A DNA stretch of 64,000 bases, from the NCBI GenBank assembly GCA_033063855.1, contig CP093830.1, positions 9,114,854 through 9,178,853 of the forward strand. Direction: 5' to 3'. The notes under the pieces were generated by a model. That model saw only the letters and a program-made list of their open reading frames with translations, had not been told where the DNA came from and made no database searches. Every line of letters begins with the position of its first letter. Within the stretch, counting starts at the first letter, position 1. Positions 48,201 to 60,672 of the stretch are shown one piece after another. This DNA is from Smittia aterrima (lineage: Eukaryota; Arthropoda; Insecta; Diptera; Chironomidae). The translations under genes and the position numbers were made by a program.

Positions 48201-51200
48201 GATAATTTATATTCGAATTGGACTCAAGACTTTGAGCAACTTCCAAAAATCAAAGAACATATCGTCAGTGTCAAAGATATTCACTCAACAGCAGACTCAT
48301 CAATGAAACGAAATTACATCAACACGATCTCAATCTTCGATCGCTCACTAAGCCAATCTCTGACAAAGACAGATTTGAGTCATTCGGTGGTGATGACAAA
48401 TCGTGAAGCTCTGGAAAGGCAACAGCAAAGACGTGAAGAGGAACATCAGAAGACAATGCGAGTAGAACTTGAATCGACTCCTATCAATGATCACGAGATT
48501 ATGTCAGTTCTCGTTGGAGTCGTCAATCACATTCATCTGAATAAGATTTCGCCTCACACAAACCTTGACAAAGTCGAAGTGAAGAAGTTCGAATGGGTTC
48601 TGTCGCTTGCAGCTTCAATAAGAGATCAATCAAATCACAAGAACGTTCGAATCTTTCTTGCAAAGCTAGTCGACAATTGCAGAAATGTTTTCGTTCATTA
48701 TGCGAAGCAACTGACGGGCGCAATTATGTCAGTCATCGTTGATGGTTGTTTAGGAACTCAAATGAATTTCTTCATCGCTGATCTCGTCGCAATGTTGCTC
48801 TCATGGAGTCACGTTTATAAACCCACGGAATTCAGTGAGAAACAAGACGCTTGTGCTCTCCTGAAATTCTTGATTGAAAACGCGCATAACGATCGAAACG
48901 AAATCTTCAAATTGAATCTTGAATTGATCAAAAAACTTGTCGAGATATGGAGCGAAATTTTGGTCGAGAAAATCCCAACGCAAACTCTTTTCGATCTTCT
49001 CACAACTCCAAAAGATCTACCGACAAACGAAGCAAAACTTCTCTGTGGGATTCAACTTTCAGCAGTGCTGCTTGCAAACGACATCGCGCCTTGGCATAAC
49101 GACGAGCAACGAGACATTTTTAACGAGAAGCTTCTCAAAGCTTTTAACAATACGAGCGCACATGTTTTTCAAGCGGCAGCTCAATTAGTTGGAATGTCAT
49201 TAAACAAGATTGGTGATGAGCAAAATGTCGATCTAGTTGAAAAAGTTTCAAGCCAACTCGAGAGACTTCGAAAGAAATCAGGAAATGACGTCAATGCTTT
49301 CCTGCAAATCCTCTACGGTATTCAGAAAGCTTTTCCACGCATTCTCGATCAATTCATGACTCTCATTAAATTCAGTATTCCTAAAGCAGTTCGCAAGGTT
49401 AAATGCATTTACCTCGAAATGTTTCTTGCGCGTCTTGAAACTGAAGGCGAACATATTTATCGCGAAGTCATTGCGATTGGCACGAAGGATCTCTTGAAGC
49501 AAAACGAGTATCAACTCCTCGCACTGCACATCCTCAACAAAGCTTTGCCGTTTCTCCAGCCGAATGAGTTTCAGAAGTTTATAGATGAACTAAGTCTGCT
49601 TGCTCAATCGATAAGTCTCGATATCAGAAGAATCGTCTATGAGATGATGATTTTCGCAGTGGAAAAATTTGCACACGACGAAGCTTTCAATAGAACAAAT
49701 GCAATGCAAATCATTTTGAAAGGATTCACAGATTCAGACGAACAAATTCAAAACCGAGTTGCTAGTTATCTTAGCATCGAAGGTGGTTTGTCAAAGAAAT
49801 TCCACGAAAGATTCCAAGAACTGCTTGAAAAGTTTTATCATCCATCTCTGGAGAAAGAATTTCTTCATTACGCAACGCAATTGCTACTTGACGTTTCGAT
49901 CCGTCACCCGCGATCAAAGAAACCTCTTCTCAGAGACTACGACCCAACAAAAGATCGCGAATTCTACGAATATCCAATCACGACGAAGTCAAACACTCAA
50001 CGATCGCTTCCGCCAATGTTCATTCAATCGCAACAGAGAACTCTGACTGCTGGAGATGGATCGATGTACAATCAGTTAGTTCGTGCAACGCAGCTTAGTT
50101 CGGGGAATCAAATGTTTGCTCCAACTCAAGATCCAATTAAAATGACGCAAGTTTCTCAAACCTTTGCTTTCAAGCAAACTCAAGATTCTCTGTTCGTTGG
50201 ATTGAAGCCACAATTCCTTGACCGAAGATCGAAACCTTGTGAAGCCGAGAAACTTGATGCTGAGCAGGAAATTGCAAGAAATAAGGAAGCAACCAAGTTG
50301 AGTGCTCTTGACTATTTGCGTAAGCGTATCGTTCGAAAAGATTCACAAGAAAAGTCCAAGGATTACGCTTTGAGAGCAATCGACAAAAGAAATTTCTATC
50401 AAGCAAAGGAAAAAGCCAAAATCCGACAATCTCGAGAAGGCAGCGAAGTTGTGCTTTATCGTCGATATCGACTGGGAGAACTTCCTGATTTCTTCTTCAA
50501 TAAGTTAGCCATTCTAATGCCACTTCAAGCTCTCGCAAAGAAAGATGATGTGATCGCACGTGATGCCTTCTTGTCAATTTTCCAAGCTATCATCGGAATT
50601 TTAGAAGAATCAGAAGAAGAAGTCCAAGCTTCATTCTTCACATCAATCAACACTTCGATAATGAACATTCTTAGACAATCGAAAAACTCGGATTCATTTT
50701 TCGTTGGTACAATGGTTGAGATGGCAATGAAGAGCGAAAAGTATTTGGAGATTTCTCCCGACGTCCTGGCAACTGTCGCAACTGCAAGCAACATGATGGT
50801 GACTGGAGTTCTTTTCCTCGAGTCACAGTTGATTCATTTGATGTCTGATAAGACAGATTGCGAAAGTGAAGAACAACCAATCGTCAAAAGACCGAGATTG
50901 GACGTTGACACAACACAACTTAAGCATTGGTTGAAACTCATGGAGCTTTACTACAAAATGAACGAATATGAAGTCATTGTCGGAATCTTCACTGAAAAAC
51001 TGAATTTACAAGAAGAAGTCAGAGACACTTTGATCAACGCTATCGACAAAGAATCGACAGGAAAGTTTGCTGATGCATCAAAGGTCTACGAAGAAATCAT
51101 TCGTAAGAGCTGCGCAAGAAATAACATCGAGAAAGAGTTTTATTACCAAAGCTACTTCAATTGCCTTGCGAACCTTAGCGACTGGCGAGTTATTGCAAAA

Positions 51201-54200
51201 GAGATCGAAACGCAGTTAACTTCATACGACGAGGTTTGGGATGAGGAGATTCCATTTCACCAAGAAACATTCTTACCACATCTGATGAAGAGTGAACTTC
51301 GAATAATTCTCGACATAAAACTCGATAAGGGCGGCTCAGACAGTGACGATGAGTTTCTTAAGATCCTTGAGAATTGGCTTAACGATCAAACGAAGTGCGA
51401 CTATCTAAGAGAGAGATTCCCTGAAATAGTTTCAATGCTCCACATTGTCAATGAAAATTTCGCTGAAGGAAACGTGGAAGCTGAAAATGCTTTAATCAGC
51501 AAGTGTGATGAGTGGAGCAATCTTGAGATGCTTGATGAGAAGCTGAAGAGTCTTAAATCTGCAAGAAACATCGCTGAACTCAGTAACTTCCTTAAAATGG
51601 TTATGTCGCCTTCAAAAAGTATGGACAAAATTTTTAAGAGCTGGAAACTGTCTCAGCCGAAACCTTCAGACTCTCTTGTTCATTGGGGCGACTTGCTCAC
51701 CTACCGACAAAACTTCTATGAACTCATCGATGACGACAAACGAGGAGACTCAGCCGCATATCTTCTGAATATCAAACGAGAACTTTTGAAAGTTGCTTTT
51801 GCTCAAAAGAATTCTGATGCTGCAAGATTCATCATCAACGATCTGAAAGATGATAAACGCGGTAGTCTCGATGCTGAGAAGACGTTCAATGTCAAACTCG
51901 CAATCGCTAAGTACAATACGATGAAAGCTGATGAACCAAGTCTTGAAGATGACACAAAAATATTGAAATTGTACAAAGGATTGTCGTATTTGGTAACAGG
52001 AGTGTTCAACAACGATCAAAGCTTGAAATTCCCTTACATGTTCATTGAAAGTTTATGTTGCGCTAGCGATGTAACAATGAAGCTTTGGTTGATTCTAGAA
52101 AGAAATCGAGAGAGCGGAGTTGAAATCCCTGAAAAATACGAAACGAGCATCAAATCTCTTATTGAGGGTAAGAATACAGATGTTGCAGAGATCGACGTCA
52201 TTTATTCATGCAAAGTTTACGCCGAGAAACAAATCAAAGCTGCAAGCAAACTTGGCGAGAAGTTCTTCAATGAAAATGATTCTGCTGAGAACAAGTTGTT
52301 GCTCTCTGAAGTTTATTTAAAACTAGGAAAGTTTTATCATTACTCGTTCAGCAGCGGCACTGTTACTGTAAGTCAATTTCCTTCCATTATTTAATTGTTT
52401 ACGTAAAAATATTTCATTCCTTCCAGTCACGAGGTATTCAAGCCAAAATCATTGACTCAATTTTCAACGCAATCAGTCACGGATCGGATGAAGCAAAGGT
52501 TTACATTCCTTACATTCTTCAACTTCCTGATCTTCAAAACAACGCTCTTACGAAAGAATTTAATGCTGCGCTGAACTTTGTTCCTGAATGGATGTTCATT
52601 ACTTACATCTCACAAATGCTCTCGAACTACAATTTCGTGGATGATTGTTACTTGGATGATTTACTTATGCGACTTGCAGTGAAATATCCGAATGGTAAGT
52701 TCAATTTTAAAAAACTTCAAGTATTTCCTGGACTAAATTTATCATTCACAGCTCTCTACTTCCCATTTAAATTATCACGCGAGCATTATCAAAACACGGA
52801 CCAAAATCGTGGGATGGAGAAGGAACTCGTTCACAAGATAAACGAAACAATCTCATCTCCAACGATGGATCAATTTATGAACGCGCTTCAATGTCTTGTG
52901 GTACCAGAGAAGTTGATGGAGACTCATGTCCAAACTCTTTTCTCAGCTATTGAAACCGAAGGAAGCAATATGAACAACGTGAAATTTCAAGAGGAATTGA
53001 AGAAGTTAAATGACACTGTTTTCAATAAGAACGAAGATATCAAAGGAACCGCTTTCAGTAATCTCCGAGACTTCAAGTCAATCGTGCAGAAGCTTCGAAA
53101 AATGAACTATGATCAAGAAACGCGAAAAGTTTTAGATGGGATTGGAAAAATTCGAAACAAACTCATGGAAAATCGAAAGCGAAAGGGAATATCATCGATT
53201 GAACTCCATAAACTCTGTAACTGGCTTGCTGAGTACAAATGGTGTGGTGATAAGAACTTTATTGAGATTCCTGGTCAGTATAGTGGAGAAGTGAAACCGT
53301 TTGTTGAAAATCACGTGAAAATCGTTCGATTCGAGCATCGATTGAAAGTTTATTCATCGAAGCAACAACCAATCGAGATCAAAATTTATGGAAGCGATGG
53401 AAAAACTTACAGTTTCATTATGAAGTACGGCGAGGATCTACGACAGGATCAGAGAATTCAACACGTTCTCGATCTTATGTCTCGTCATCTTTCAATGGAT
53501 AAAAATTGCAGTCAAAACCATTTGAAGATTCAAACTTATCAAGTCATTCCAATTAACTCGAGCTGTGGAATGTTGTCTGTTGTCGCCAATGCTGCCACAA
53601 TCTCTGATTACATTCTTTCAAGTAAATACAAGAACATAAGCGTTAGCGGCATAATTTTTGAAAACAGACTTGAATTTAGAAATTTTCTTCTTGGCGATTC
53701 AATGTTCGTGGACTTTGTGAAAACTTATGAAATCGGTTTGAAGGAGAAGACAAGAGAACAACTCATCGAAGAAATGGAAGCTATGGAAGAGAAGATCCCG
53801 AAAGATGTTCTCAGGAAGACTTTAATGGAGTCTGCACTAACGCTTGAGACTTATTACATCTTGCGAAAGAATTTCATCACAAGTTTAGCAACGATGAACA
53901 TTGCGAATTGGCTTCTCGGCATCGGAGATCGTCACTTGAGCAATATTTTGATCGACGTGAAATCTGGTCGTCTTGTTGGCATCGACTTTGGTTTGGCTTT
54001 CGGAGCCGCGTCAAATCTCGCCATTCCTGAAATTGTTCCTTTCCGTCTAACGTCTCACTTTGTTAATGTGCTGGAGCCACTCGGAATTGATGGAATGATC
54101 AAGAAGAACATGATCAATGTTCTTCGGTGTTTAAGGGACTACCGAGACTCAATCCTCATTTGTCTTGAAATGTTTGTCAACGAACCTACAATGGACTGGC

Positions 54201-54544
54201 TCATGAGATCAAAAGTAAAGAGTGTAGGCAATGCTGGTGCAAATGTTTCGTTGTCGTCATCAGATTGGAATCCTGAAGCTCGTGTTCGAAACGTTAGAAG
54301 AAAACTTGACGGCATTCATCCAGTTCAAATAACAAAAGATGAACTTTCAATCTCACAAGTCGCTAAGAACCCGACAATGCTAAGAATTTACGAATATCTG
54401 GCGGATGGTGGAGATGACTCTCTACGAGTGAAAATTAAAGATGATGAGTTGTCAGTCGAGAATCAAGTCGATTGTCTAATTGATTTTGCAACCGACAAAG
54501 CTGTCCTGGCTTCAATTTATCTTGGATTCGATCCATGGTTTTAA
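42244..54544 (+). CDS. PRKDC: DNA-dependent protein kinase catalytic subunit (DNA-PKcs)
   Basis: Six exons, 42244-42382, 42441-43733, 43795-45532, 45590-52367, 52427-52694 and 52752-54544, join in frame to give 4002 residues (human about 4128). The kinase is recruited by Ku to double-strand breaks in non-homologous end joining. The long N-terminal part is helical HEAT-like. An SQ/TQ-rich loop follows at about 2535-2590, then VVLYRRYRLGELPD, a DNA-PKcs landmark before the FAT region. The PI3K-like kinase core has GEDLRQDQR, GDRHLSN (Asp3801) and DFGLAFG (Asp3817). It closes with a FATC end, LGFDPWF. All core catalytic motifs are intact. Exon 4 alone is 6.8 kb. Drosophila lacks this gene, but it is known from mosquitoes, bees and other arthropods. 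Confidence 0.96.
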
Positions 54545-54562
54545 AATTAGTAAGAGGCAACA

Positions 54563-54574
54563 AATAAATTTATT
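54563..54574. terminator. Palindromic poly(A) signal shared by convergent genes
   Basis: AATAAATTTATT contains AATAAA on the plus strand (54563-54568, 18 bases after the DNA-PKcs stop) and AATAAA on the minus strand (54574-54569, 49 bases after the bL17m stop). Only 79 bases separate the two genes, so this one palindrome may serve both. Confidence 0.6.
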
Positions 54575-54623
54575 TTTCTAATTAGCAATTTATTAGCAAA
54601 TGTTCTAACTTGATTTTCAACTT

Positions 54624-55255
54624 TTACTTTGTGGAACTTTCATTTGCGTTAGCTTCCCCTTCAGATTTCTTGCTTTTCTCTCGATAAAAATCTTTTTTAG
54701 CTTCGTCGAGCAGAACGTTGTGAATAAGTTGACGATTTCTGACTGACTGATCGGGAGCAACCGGTGGATAAGGATTACCTCTGAGCTCTAAGATGCTTCT
54801 GGCTCGATAGCGCTTCGCTGGATCAGTGCAAGGATATTCGCGAGGAGCTTTGTACATTCGTGTAGCTGTCAACTCAGAGTTTTCAAAGCGAGGACAAAGA
54901 ACTTTGAAGAGTTTATGAACAACGGTTTTATCGAGAAGCCAGAAATCAGCCATTTCCATTGTTGGTTTGTGTCTATCTCCGTTTCTGATGGCATCGGAAA
55001 TTAGCTGGAAGACGTTTCTTGGTTAATCGAAGAAATTTTTAAAAACAATTAACTTACTCGCTCAGCGTATCCTCGAGCTTCATCCGCTCGATTGTAGTTC
55101 ATTTCTAATCGCTCGTACTTGAATAAAGCTGTCACACTTTGCCGTAACTTCAATAATCTTCCTTCCGGGCCAAGTGGATTCTTCATTCGACGATGCGTCG
55201 GCTTAATCGCGAACTTCAGCTGTGACATTAACTTCGTCACTTCGGCTTGATTCAT
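54624..55255 (-). CDS. mRpL17: Mitochondrial large-subunit ribosomal protein bL17m
   Basis: Exon 1 is 55255-55058 (66 codons, donor GTAAGT) and exon 2 is 55004-54624. They join in frame to give 192 residues. It is a component of the mitochondrial 39S ribosomal subunit. The N-terminal RRMKNPLGPEGRLLKLRQSVTAL is the conserved bL17 start. The core ISDAIRNGDRHKPTMEMADFWLLDK...LFKVLCPRF is typical of the animal mitochondrial form, which has a C-terminal extension. It is head-to-head with the uL15m gene, 190 bases between start codons. Confidence 0.93.
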
Positions 55256-55445
55256 CTTGAATTAGTTGTTATATTTTATTCCTGGTAAGTTTTATTTATT
55301 TTAGGAAAATCTCGAAAAATCGAGACAAATTTCTTTTTCACAATTTTTTGTTTTTTGAAGCGAGAAACTTGCGGGGAAGCGAAAATCGTTGAAGCAACCA
55401 AGTGAAGCGTACAGAAAATTGTGAAATTAATTTTTCTTAAATAAA
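55256..55445. promoter_or_regulatory. Bidirectional promoter of mRpL17 and mRpL15
   Basis: Only 190 bases lie between the start codons of two divergent mitochondrial ribosomal protein genes, which suggests a shared promoter and joint control. No TATA box is evident, as expected for housekeeping genes. Confidence 0.6.
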
Positions 55446-56417
55446 ATGGGAAGTACGAAGCAGACAACTGAAAAAGCACTTCAGTTGCTTCGGTATCTGC
55501 CACGGCTTCAGATTGGAAATATTCGCAATAATCCAAATGCGCGAAAACCTGATAAACGCGGAAGAGCTCAGCATGGTAAATTTGAAATTGAATAAATTTA
55601 ATGAAAATCTTATAAACTCCTCATTTAAGGTGGTGACAAGCATGGAGCTGGTAATAAAGGATCGGGTCAACGTCAAAACTATATGAGAGTTGGTTACGAA
55701 ACGGGAAATACGCCTTTCTACCTTCGATTTACTTACGAACCTTACTACAAAGGCCACCAGTGAGTAACTTCTCTCCTGCTCTCCTTTCAAGTGAACTAAA
55801 ACATTTTTGATTTCAGTCTTCGTCGTGAGTATCCTCCAGTCACAATGAATCAACTTCAAATGATGATTGACATGGATCGCATTGACATAAATCGGCCAAT
55901 TGATGTTTCAACACTTTGCACCTCTGGCTTATATGATTTTCGTCCTGATGAGAAACAATTTGGATTCCAATTGACTGACGAAGGTGCAAATACATTCAAG
56001 GCCAAGATTAATATTGAAGTGCAACATGCTAACGAACTCGTAATTGCAACGATTGAGAAGAATGGAGGTGTCATCCGAACAGCTTATTTCGATCCTCATT
56101 CACTTCAAGCTTTGAGAAATCCAAAAAAATGGTTCGAGAAGGGAACACCAATTCCACGTCGAATGATTCCACCACAAGACGCAATTGAGTACTATACGAA
56201 TCCAAAGAATCGTGGATATCTCGCTGATCCTGAAGCTATCTCCCGCGAACGTCTTGTTTTGGCTCAAAAGTATGGCTACGAGCTTCCGAAGATCGAGGAT
56301 GATCCAAACTATCAAATGTTGACAGAAGCCAAAGACGCTCGTCAAATATTCTACGGACTCGAACCAGGAATCGTCATCAACTTAAGAGACAAAACTATCA
56401 TCAAACTGAAGCAGTAA
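55446..56417 (+). CDS. mRpL15: Mitochondrial large-subunit ribosomal protein uL15m
   Basis: Exons 55446-55575, 55630-55759 and 55817-56417 join in frame to give 286 residues. It belongs to the mitochondrial 39S subunit. Visible family features are the Gly-rich RNA-binding stretch (GRAQHGGDKHGAGNKGSGQ), GNTPFYLRF, the region INIEVQHANELVIATIEKNGG, and the mitochondrial C-terminal part (KNRGYLADPE...ARQIFYGLEPG). Length is normal for the animal mitochondrial form. It converges with the SLC46-type gene, 126 bases away. Confidence 0.95.
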
Positions 56418-56543
56418 TAAGTAAACCTTTATTTTGTTTATGATAGATGAGTCATTTGCAGTGACAAGCTGTCGCTTGGTGAAGTGAACAAGAGTTTGAA
56501 TAGAAAAGTAACAAATTTTTAGGAGAAATAAATACTTCTAGGA

Positions 56544-58048
56544 TCAACTAGAATCATTATTGATGGTCATATAAGGATTGATTAGTTCATCACGGGTTCG
56601 TTTCATTCTACCAACACAATAAATAAGAATAATGTTAATCAAATATGCAAAGGCAGTGATAAGGAAGAAAGCCGATGCAAAGAAAGTGAAAGTTTTCTCG
56701 TAAATATAAGTGTAGAGTGGTGCAGCGACGAGACTTGACACTGCTTCGAAAGCACTCGTTACGCTATAAACCTTTCCAATCTCAGTGTTCGGGATGATTG
56801 CAGCAATCAATGAACGACACATCGGAGCACTTAGGATTTTAAACATGCAAAGTGCAGATGAAGCATACATTTGAATGCCATTTTGTGCAACTGTCTTCAT
56901 TAAAGCTTCAACGAAAACACAAACGTTTGCTAATACTGCCAGCGATAGATCGGAAAACTTCAACCAAGATTTGAGCACAGTCAAACCAAGTAAGCTTCCC
57001 AATATCAATATAATTAAATTCGCGGAAGTATAGAGTGTTGCCTCTTTTAAAGTCCAGTTGAACTTTTCCCGAACGAAAAGATAGAAAACTGTTGATGTTC
57101 CATCCAAACAGAAAATCGAGAACATCAGAATGATGATAAGGCACCAAAGCATTCGCCTTTCTCTGAAAGGTCTTCTCTTAAAGCAAGTCTTTAACATGTC
57201 AACCACTGGAGCGTATGAAACCAATTCTTTGATTTGTCCACAAGCATTAACGTTGTGATCCAGTTTGACTGATTCTTCCACGATGAAAACGACGTGAAAT
57301 GCTGCGAGGAGTGCACAACCCGTTCCAATAAGAAATACAGTCGATGGCGATGTGTACTTCAGGACGTAACTGCTCGATGCTGTTCCAAAAAGAACTCCAA
57401 TGAAGATGATCATTTCGATTATTGTCAGTCTAGAAGATCTTGCTTCTGGTTTTGATATATCTGTTACATAGCAGAGAACTGCAGCGATCATCGAAGGCCA
57501 ACCGCCAGTGATTATCATTGGAATGTAAGCGAGAACATAAAGTCGCGGGTCGATCATTGGAAGTCTCGTTGATGCGTACGCCAATGCACTAAACGATAAC
57601 AATGTAAATCCAAACCCAAAAAAGGTTGCAGCGATAACTTTTTTTCGTCCAAATTTGTCAGTCCAAGGTCCAAGAAAAAGACTTAGAACGGCTGGGATGA
57701 TTGAAGTCAAAAGATTGTTCGTCATTAGAATTTCAGCGACGCGAGGTTGAATATGTTCTTCAATTTGTTTCGTTGTGTTGCCGGAAATTAAATTTGAGCA
57801 GTCTGATTTGTTGTATCCAAAGTTAAGACAAGTTTGCTCAAGAAGCATATTCGGAATGATCGGGTCGGCAAGGTTATATCTGTTTTTAAAACAATTCGTT
57901 AGTAACGATCAGTCTAATCACTCGTTGCTTCTTACCCGAAGAATAAAACCATTAATGCAGGCTCGATCGTCGTACGCCAGATTTTGCTTCGGCCTTGAAC
58001 TGCATTTGCGTTGTTATTGGCTAACAAAATATTCTCGTCATCCTCCAT
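56544..58048 (-). CDS. SLC46-type (proton-coupled folate transporter-like) MFS protein
   Basis: Exon 1 is 58048-57936 and exon 2 is 57879-56544 on the minus strand. The join restores EPALMVLFFGYNLADPI and gives 482 residues. The start at MEDDEN is used because the frame further upstream has no ATG. The protein has about twelve membrane helices. The first helix motif (EP...FFGYNLADPIIPNMLLEQTC) and the loop GPWTDKFGRKK are typical of SLC46A/PCFT relatives. The family carries folates or other small metabolites with protons at the plasma or lysosomal membrane. The substrate cannot be inferred. It is head-to-head with DLD (596 bases). Confidence 0.87.
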
Positions 58049-58644
58049 CGTCGTTGTGAACTGTGCGACTGCTGATAAACTACTGTGTAACGAAAGTGTT
58101 GCGATTAAAAAATAGGAACACTCGAAATTGGCAAACAAAGAAAACCTACTAAGATGAGAATGTCAGTCATCAGTCTATGACGGTTTACGGACGGTTTGAT
58201 GAGTCTAGTCACACTCTCAATTTTATTGACTCAATTCTATTGAGTATAAGCTGATAAGAGATAGCCTAATGCGAAATGTTCCCACGAATGTTGTTTTTGT
58301 TGCAATCTGTTCAATAAACAGCTGATTGGGGGACTAAAACTGAAACACGATAGCTCGAAGTTTGTGACGTCTTGTGACTTACGAAGATTTAATTTATTTC
58401 ACTTCCTTATGTCGGAGACGTTTCTTCTTTCATTTATGAGAGTTCCCCGAAAACTGTCACAGTCGATGTCACTCAATTTCCAATTTTCCTTTCACAATTG
58501 CTCAGAAAATTCGAAAGCTTCGATCCGAGCAACTGGTCTACCGCAAGAGTCACAAAAAGTTTTCCTTGGTCGGTTTTTTCGGCACATTTAAGCGATAATT
58601 TATTGGATAAACAGCAATAAAAAATAAATTAAAGAGATTCCACG
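58049..58644. promoter_or_regulatory. Divergent region between the SLC46-type gene and DLD
   Basis: 596 bases between start codons with no recognised coding sequence. It contains a CRE-like GTGACGTC near 58360. A short open frame at 58364-58591 has no family features and I regard it as chance. Promoters of both genes should lie here. Confidence 0.4.
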
Positions 58645-60384
58645 ATGCAAGCAAATATGCGACAATTGGTATCGTTGCTTTCAAAGGTTCGTACGACTCG
58701 ATTTATAAGAATTGCGTGTGTTATGCAATTTTTCCAACTTTTCAAGATCAAAAAGAAAATAAAAATTTTGATTAAAAATTTTAGACAAACATCAATGCTG
58801 TGCGTTCATCGGGTGTTTTGTCCTGCCGAAGCTACTCTACACAACACGATGCTGACGTTGTCGTCGTTGGAGCTGGTCCAGGTGGTTATGTCGCTGCAAT
58901 CAAAGCCGCTCAAATGGGACTCAAGACCATCTGCATCGAGAAAGGCGAAACTCTTGGCGGAACTTGCTTGAATGTTGGTTGCATTCCATCAAAAGCTCTG
59001 CTTAACAACTCCCACTATTATCACATGGCACATTCCGGTGATTTGGAATCTCGTGGTATCAACGTTGGCCATGTCAGTCTCGATCTTGACAAGCTCATGG
59101 GTCAGAAAACTAACGCAGTCAAAGCTTTGACTGGAGGAATCGCTCAACTCTTCAAAAAGAACAAAGTTACACATTTGAACGGTTGGGGAACAATCACAGG
59201 GCCCAACACTGTTGAAGCTAAGATGGCTGATGGATCTGTCGACACAGTCAACACTAAATATATGATTGTCGCTAGTGGATCTGAAGTTACACCCTTCCCA
59301 GGCATTGAAATCGATGAAGAAACCATCGTCTCGAGCACAGGAGCTTTGAAGCTTAAAGAAGTTCCAAAGCGAATGGTTGTCATCGGAGCTGGAGTTATTG
59401 GACTCGAATTGGGTTCAGTCTGGTCTCGTCTTGGAACCGAAGTTATTGCTGTTGAGTTCCTTAACTCCATTGGTGGAGTTGGAATCGATGGAGAGGTTTC
59501 AAAAACCTTCCAAAAGATTCTCACAAAGCAGGGATTGAAATTCCGTTTGGGAACTAAAGTGACAGGAGCCTCAAAACATGGCAGTGGTGTTACTGTGTCA
59601 GTTGAATCTGTTAAAGATGGCGCCAAGGAAGATATCGAGTGCGATGTTCTTCTCGTTTGTGTTGGTCGTCGTCCTTTCACCGAAGGATTAGGACTTGAAA
59701 ATGTTGGAATCGCATTGGACGATCGTGGTCGCATTCCCGTTAATTCAAACTTGCAGACCATCGTGCCAAACATCCACGCAATCGGGGATGTCATTCACGG
59801 ACCAATGCTTGCCCACAAAGCTGAAGATGAAGGTATCATCTGCGTTGAAGGAATCTTGGGAGGACCAGTTCATCTCGATTACAACTGCGTTCCTTCCGTC
59901 GTCTACACACACCCTGAAGTCGCATGGGTTGGAAAGTCCGAAGAGGATCTTAAGAAGGAGGGAGTTGAATACAAAATCGGCAAATTCCCTTACGCAGCTA
60001 ATTCTCGCGCAAAAACGAATAACGAGGCAGAAGGTTTTGTCAAAGTTCTCGCTGATAAGGCAACGGATCGCATTCTTGGGTAAGATAACAATAAAAGTTA
60101 ATTGACATGACTGTTTGATGAGAGTTTGTTTATCGCAGAACCCACATGATCGGCCCAGGAGTTGGAGAACTTATCAATGAAGCTGTTTTAGCAATGGAGT
60201 ACGGAGCTTCAGCTGAAGACGTCGCTCGTGTGTGTCACGCCCATCCTGTAAGTTTCGCCTTTATTTGCAAATGTTTCTTCCGGTTTCATGACTCAAATTT
60301 ATTTTTAATTCTTCCTAGACCTGCGCTGAAGCTCTCAGAGAGGCTAATCTCGCTGCCTACATCGGAAAACCGATTAATTTCTAA
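58645..60384 (+). CDS. DLD: Dihydrolipoamide dehydrogenase, mitochondrial (E3)
   Basis: Exons 58645-58686, 58785-60079, 60139-60247 and 60319-60384 join in frame to give 503 residues (human 509). It is the FAD/NAD flavoprotein that reoxidises lipoamide in the pyruvate, 2-oxoglutarate and branched-chain complexes and the glycine cleavage system. It has an Arg/Ser-rich mitochondrial presequence of about 32 residues, an FAD site (VVVVGAGPGGY, 39-49) and a redox disulphide Cys75-Cys80 (GGTCLNVGCIPSK). The NAD site is VVIGAGVIGLELG, and the His481/Glu486 dyad sits in HAHPTCAEA. All catalytic residues are intact. Confidence 0.97.
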
Positions 60385-60672
60385 GCGTTATCAACAAACA
60401 TTCACGATCGAAATGTTCATTATTTAATGGTGAACAAACAAAAAAAAAGTTTATTCGTCACTAATTTATGAAAACGAAGAGGAGATCTTAATTTGTCAGA
60501 ATAAAAAGAAAATCTTATCATAATGAGTTCTGTTTTCATTTATAACAGCGATTCAACGCTTACTCCATAATTGCAGAACAGAAATTGAGCGTTTTCAATA
60601 AAATTATTTTTCTCGGCTTGTTTTGAAAATAAATTGTGAAAAAGACCGAAAATAAAAGAAATTCTGTAAAAT

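Noticed and set aside
57932..58138. SLC46-type start extended upstream to 58138
   Set aside because: The extended frame begins with TTG. The first ATG is MEDDEN at 58048, which fits the usual short cytosolic N-terminus.
59144..59794. 216-codon minus-strand frame inside DLD
   Set aside because: It is the shadow of the strongly conserved DLD exon 2 and shows no independent family features.
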